From JBNKLG01 sp050292235 (GTDB lineage Bacteria; Pseudomonadota; Gammaproteobacteria; Chromatiales; Chromatiaceae), in NCBI GenBank assembly GCA_050292235.1, contig JBNKLG010000005.1, positions 1 through 64,000 of the forward strand: DNA of 64,000 bases, given 5' to 3'. Below are positions 62,053 through 64,000 of the stretch, piece by piece. The position numbers were made by a program, and so were the translations under genes. Numbering within the stretch: position 1 is the first letter of the stretch; every line of letters starts with the position of its first letter. Below the pieces are notes generated by a model, which saw only the letters and a list, made by a program, of their open reading frames with translations, was not told the origin of the DNA and made no database searches.

Positions 62053-62385
62053 ATGGCCATCAGCGACGACTGGCTGGAATACCTGAAAGAACTGCTGGAA
62101 TGGTTGCCAAGGCTGCGCGCAAAAAAGATGTTTGGCGGTGCCGGCTTTTACAGCGACGAGCTGTTTTTCGCCATCGCCGATGACAACGGCCTCTACTTAA
62201 AAGCCGACAAAGAGAGCGAAGCCTTCTACCGCGATGGCAATAGCGAGCCGTTCAGCTACGAATCAAAGGGCAAGGTAAGCAAAATGAATTTCTGGCTGGT
62301 ACCCATCGATGCACTAGAGGATCCAGATGAACTGCGCCGCTGGGTAGACGTCGCCCTCGGCACCGCGCTACGCAATCGGAAATAA
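62053..62385 (+). CDS. TfoX N-terminal domain protein
   Basis: 110 residues, ATG at 62053 after GGGGAGGACGAACC. LRAKKMFGGAGFYSDELFFAIADDNGLYLKAD is the TfoX/Sxy N-terminal domain. The C-terminal domain of true competence regulators is absent, so this is the short stand-alone type of unknown function. It is followed after 2 bases by a WYL regulator gene and is divergent from the VOC-EVE-VOC-tag unit. Confidence 0.85.
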   Translation: MAISDDWLEYLKELLEWLPRLRAKKMFGGAGFYSDELFFAIADDNGLYLKADKESEAFYRDGNSEPFSYESKGKVSKMNFWLVPIDALEDPDELRRWVDVALGTALRNRK

Positions 62386-62387
62386 CC

Positions 62388-63062
62388 GTGCGCCGTGCCG
62401 ACCGTCTCTTTCGCATCACCCAGGAGCTGCGCAGCGATCGCTGGCTGACGGCACACGCCCTGGCCGAGCTGCTGGAAGTCTCTGATCGCACCATCTACCG
62501 CGATATTCAGGACCTTTCCCTCTCCGGTATCCCCATCATCGCCGAAGCAGGGTTGGGTTATCGCCTGATGGAGGGGTTCCGCCTGCCGCCCCTGATGTTT
62601 GACGAAGAGGAGCTGGAGGCACTGCTGTTGGGGATACGGATGGTCGGCGTCTGGAGTGACCCACTACTGGCCAACGCGGCAGAGCGGGCGGTGGCTCGTA
62701 TTGAAGCGGTGTTACCGGAACGGCTGCTGCCGGAGCTGTCGCGCAACTCGATTCTGGTGCCCCCTTTCGGTCCGGAAGCAGCCGTCGGCGATGCGCTGCA
62801 CCTGTTGCGTCAGGCAATCCGCAATCAGAGCAAGGTACGTTTCCACTACCAACGCGCCGATGGCCAAAAATCGACCCGCACCGTCTGGCCACTGGGCCTC
62901 GCTTACTGGGGCAGAACCTGGACACTGGTGGCCTGGTGTGAACTCAGAGATTCCTTTCGCCACTTCCGCCTCGACCGCATGGATCATCCGGTCGAGAGTG
63001 GTGAGCGTTATCCGTTACAGAGAGGCAGACGGCTGGAGGATTTCCTCGCTCAATACCAATGA
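62388..63062 (+). CDS. HTH-WYL transcription regulator (YafY family)
   Basis: 224 residues from a GTG at 62388. An N-terminal winged helix (RADRLFRITQELRSDRWLTAHALAELLEVSDRTIYRDIQDL) is followed by a WYL domain (KVRFHYQRADGQKSTRTVWPLGLAYWGRTWTLVAWCELRDSFRHFRLDRM). WYL domains sense ligands such as nucleic acids or nucleotides in damage and defence regulators. It probably controls this small group of genes; that is inference from position. Confidence 0.9.
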   Translation: MRRADRLFRITQELRSDRWLTAHALAELLEVSDRTIYRDIQDLSLSGIPIIAEAGLGYRLMEGFRLPPLMFDEEELEALLLGIRMVGVWSDPLLANAAERAVARIEAVLPERLLPELSRNSILVPPFGPEAAVGDALHLLRQAIRNQSKVRFHYQRADGQKSTRTVWPLGLAYWGRTWTLVAWCELRDSFRHFRLDRMDHPVESGERYPLQRGRRLEDFLAQYQ

Positions 63063-63147
63063 CGAGAAAAAGTGTTCTGCCAGCATTCAGTTTTAATTCA
63101 GTTGGCGCCGTTAGCCTTGTCTCCAACATCCCACTGGAGACATCACC

Positions 63148-63726
63148 ATGCCCAACAACCCCAACTCTATTCGCGTCTGGGACCCATTGATCAGACTGTT
63201 TCACTGGTCGCTTGTAATCGGTTTTTTTCTGGCATACATCACTGAGGACGACTGGCAAAGCCTGCATGTGCTGGCTGGATACACCGTATTTGGCCTGGTG
63301 CTGTTTCGTTTGATCTGGGGATTGGTCGGCTCCCGCTACGCACGCTTTGGCAGTTTTGTGCGCTCTCCAGCCACCACACTGGCTTACCTGAAGGATGTCA
63401 TCCACTCCCGCGCCGAGCGTCATTTGGGCCATAACCCGGCAGGCGGGGCCATGATCGTGGCTCTGCTGACCTGTCTGCTGACCACAACGTTGAGTGGTAT
63501 GGCGTTATACGGCTTCGAGGAGTTTTCCGGCCCCCTTGCCGACGCCATGCACTCGGCACCCGAATGGGCGGGCGAGACGCTGAAAGAGGTGCATGAGTTT
63601 TTTGCCAATTTCACCCTGTTTTTGGTCGCCCTGCATGTGGCAGGCGTTCTGCTGGCCAGCCTTCAACATGGTGAAAACCTGATACGCAGCATGATCACTG
63701 GCCGTAAACAGAAGGAGTTACCATGA
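63148..63726 (+). CDS. Cytochrome b561-type membrane protein
   Basis: 192 residues. Four membrane helices with haem-ligand candidates in RLFHWSLVIGFFLAYIT, SLHVLAGYTVFGLVLFRLIWG and VALHVAGVLLASLQHGENLIRSMITG, typical of di-haem b-type subunits of the Ni/Fe-hydrogenase cytochrome b group. It should pass electrons between quinones and the cytochrome c encoded next, whose start overlaps its stop (ATGA). Confidence 0.9.
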   Translation: MPNNPNSIRVWDPLIRLFHWSLVIGFFLAYITEDDWQSLHVLAGYTVFGLVLFRLIWGLVGSRYARFGSFVRSPATTLAYLKDVIHSRAERHLGHNPAGGAMIVALLTCLLTTTLSGMALYGFEEFSGPLADAMHSAPEWAGETLKEVHEFFANFTLFLVALHVAGVLLASLQHGENLIRSMITGRKQKELP

Positions 63727-64000
63727 AAAATCGGTTGCTTATTTCAGCGCTATTGATCAGCGCAACCGCCCAAGCTGTCTCCATTACCGAAGTGCAAGAC
63801 CAATATCGCACTCCGGGCACCGTCCCCTTTAAGTCTGCGCGTGGTGAAAAGCTATGGCAGAGCCAGCCCAACCAGAATCGCCAATGCAACAACTGCCATG
63901 GAAAGGATCTCAGGCAGCCGGGCCAGCATCAGCGCACCCATAAGACCATCGAACCGATGGCGCCCTCTGTCACGGCAGATCGATTCAGCGACTTCGCCAA
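63723..64000 (+). CDS. DUF1924 cytochrome c (5' part)
   Basis: Cut by the right edge after 92 codons. A signal peptide (LLISALLISATAQA) is followed by a c-type haem site CNNCH and KTIEPMAPSVTADRFSDFA, typical of DUF1924/SHP-like monohaem proteins. It overlaps the cytochrome b561 gene by 4 bases; the two probably form a small periplasmic electron-transfer pair. Confidence 0.85.
   Translation, partial: MKNRLLISALLISATAQAVSITEVQDQYRTPGTVPFKSARGEKLWQSQPNQNRQCNNCHGKDLRQPGQHQRTHKTIEPMAPSVTADRFSDFA

Noticed and set aside
1..64000. CRISPR arrays, insertion sequences, prophage or integrase genes
   Set aside because: No regularly spaced direct repeats and no transposase, integrase or phage structural protein among the coding regions read.

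Overview
The window looks like the chromosome of a motile, sulfur-oxidising gammaproteobacterium of the Chromatiales / Sedimenticola / Thiodiazotropha kind. Three things support this. The start of a SoeA-type sulfite dehydrogenase subunit sits at the left edge. A short secreted Gly/Tyr/Trp-rich protein resembles sulfur globule proteins. The flagellar/chemotaxis order (flhB-flhA-flhF-fleN-fliA-cheY-cheZ-cheA-cheB-motC-motD-parC-...-parP-cheW-DUF2802) is the polar-flagellum arrangement of Pseudomonas and its relatives. The species cannot be read from the sequence.

Layout. 0-5.6 kb: soeA 5' end, a glycerate-kinase-like P-loop kinase, tRNA-Leu(UAA), a chemoreceptor with a C-terminal zinc-binding CZB domain, and an HDOD protein. 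5.6-22.8 kb, all minus strand: one compact flagellar/chemotaxis block from flhB down to a DUF2802 gene, including an unlisted 54-residue protein and an inserted murJ. 22.9-30.0 kb, minus strand: a housekeeping block pyrG-kdsA-eno, then ftsB-ispD-ispF-truD joined by ATGA overlaps, then a secreted tyrosine-phosphatase-like gene. 30.2-37.2 kb, plus strand: sulfur globule protein, fnr with its own FNR box, ccoNOQP (cbb3 oxidase), ccoG and fixH. 37.2-48.9 kb: dnaQ, a DegP/DegQ protease, recC-recB-recD, and a divergent uracil-DNA-glycosylase-like gene.

48.9-60 kb is accessory in character. It holds an AT-rich stretch with an inverted repeat and a 10-G tract, two unrecognised genes, and a 1696-residue protein fusing a Ser/Thr kinase, a P-loop ATPase, a TPR-like region, GAF and an intact GGDEF domain. 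That gene meets an ankyrin-repeat gene tail to tail with no spacing. A second chemoreceptor and a bacteriohemerythrin follow. 60-64 kb carries tag, a frameshifted VOC gene, an EVE-domain gene and an intact VOC gene on one strand, then TfoX-like, a WYL regulator, a cytochrome b561 and a DUF1924 cytochrome c cut by the window edge.

How the parts connect. CheA, CheW, CheB, CheY and CheZ form the signalling core; ParC and ParP are likely its polar-positioning system, and CheA carries three copies of a short acidic motif in its linker that may be the ParP-interaction region. FlhF, FleN and FliA set flagellar place, number and late gene expression, and MotCD is a second stator pair. Fnr probably controls itself and the cbb3 genes, matching a microaerobic life in which sulfur is oxidised and stored.
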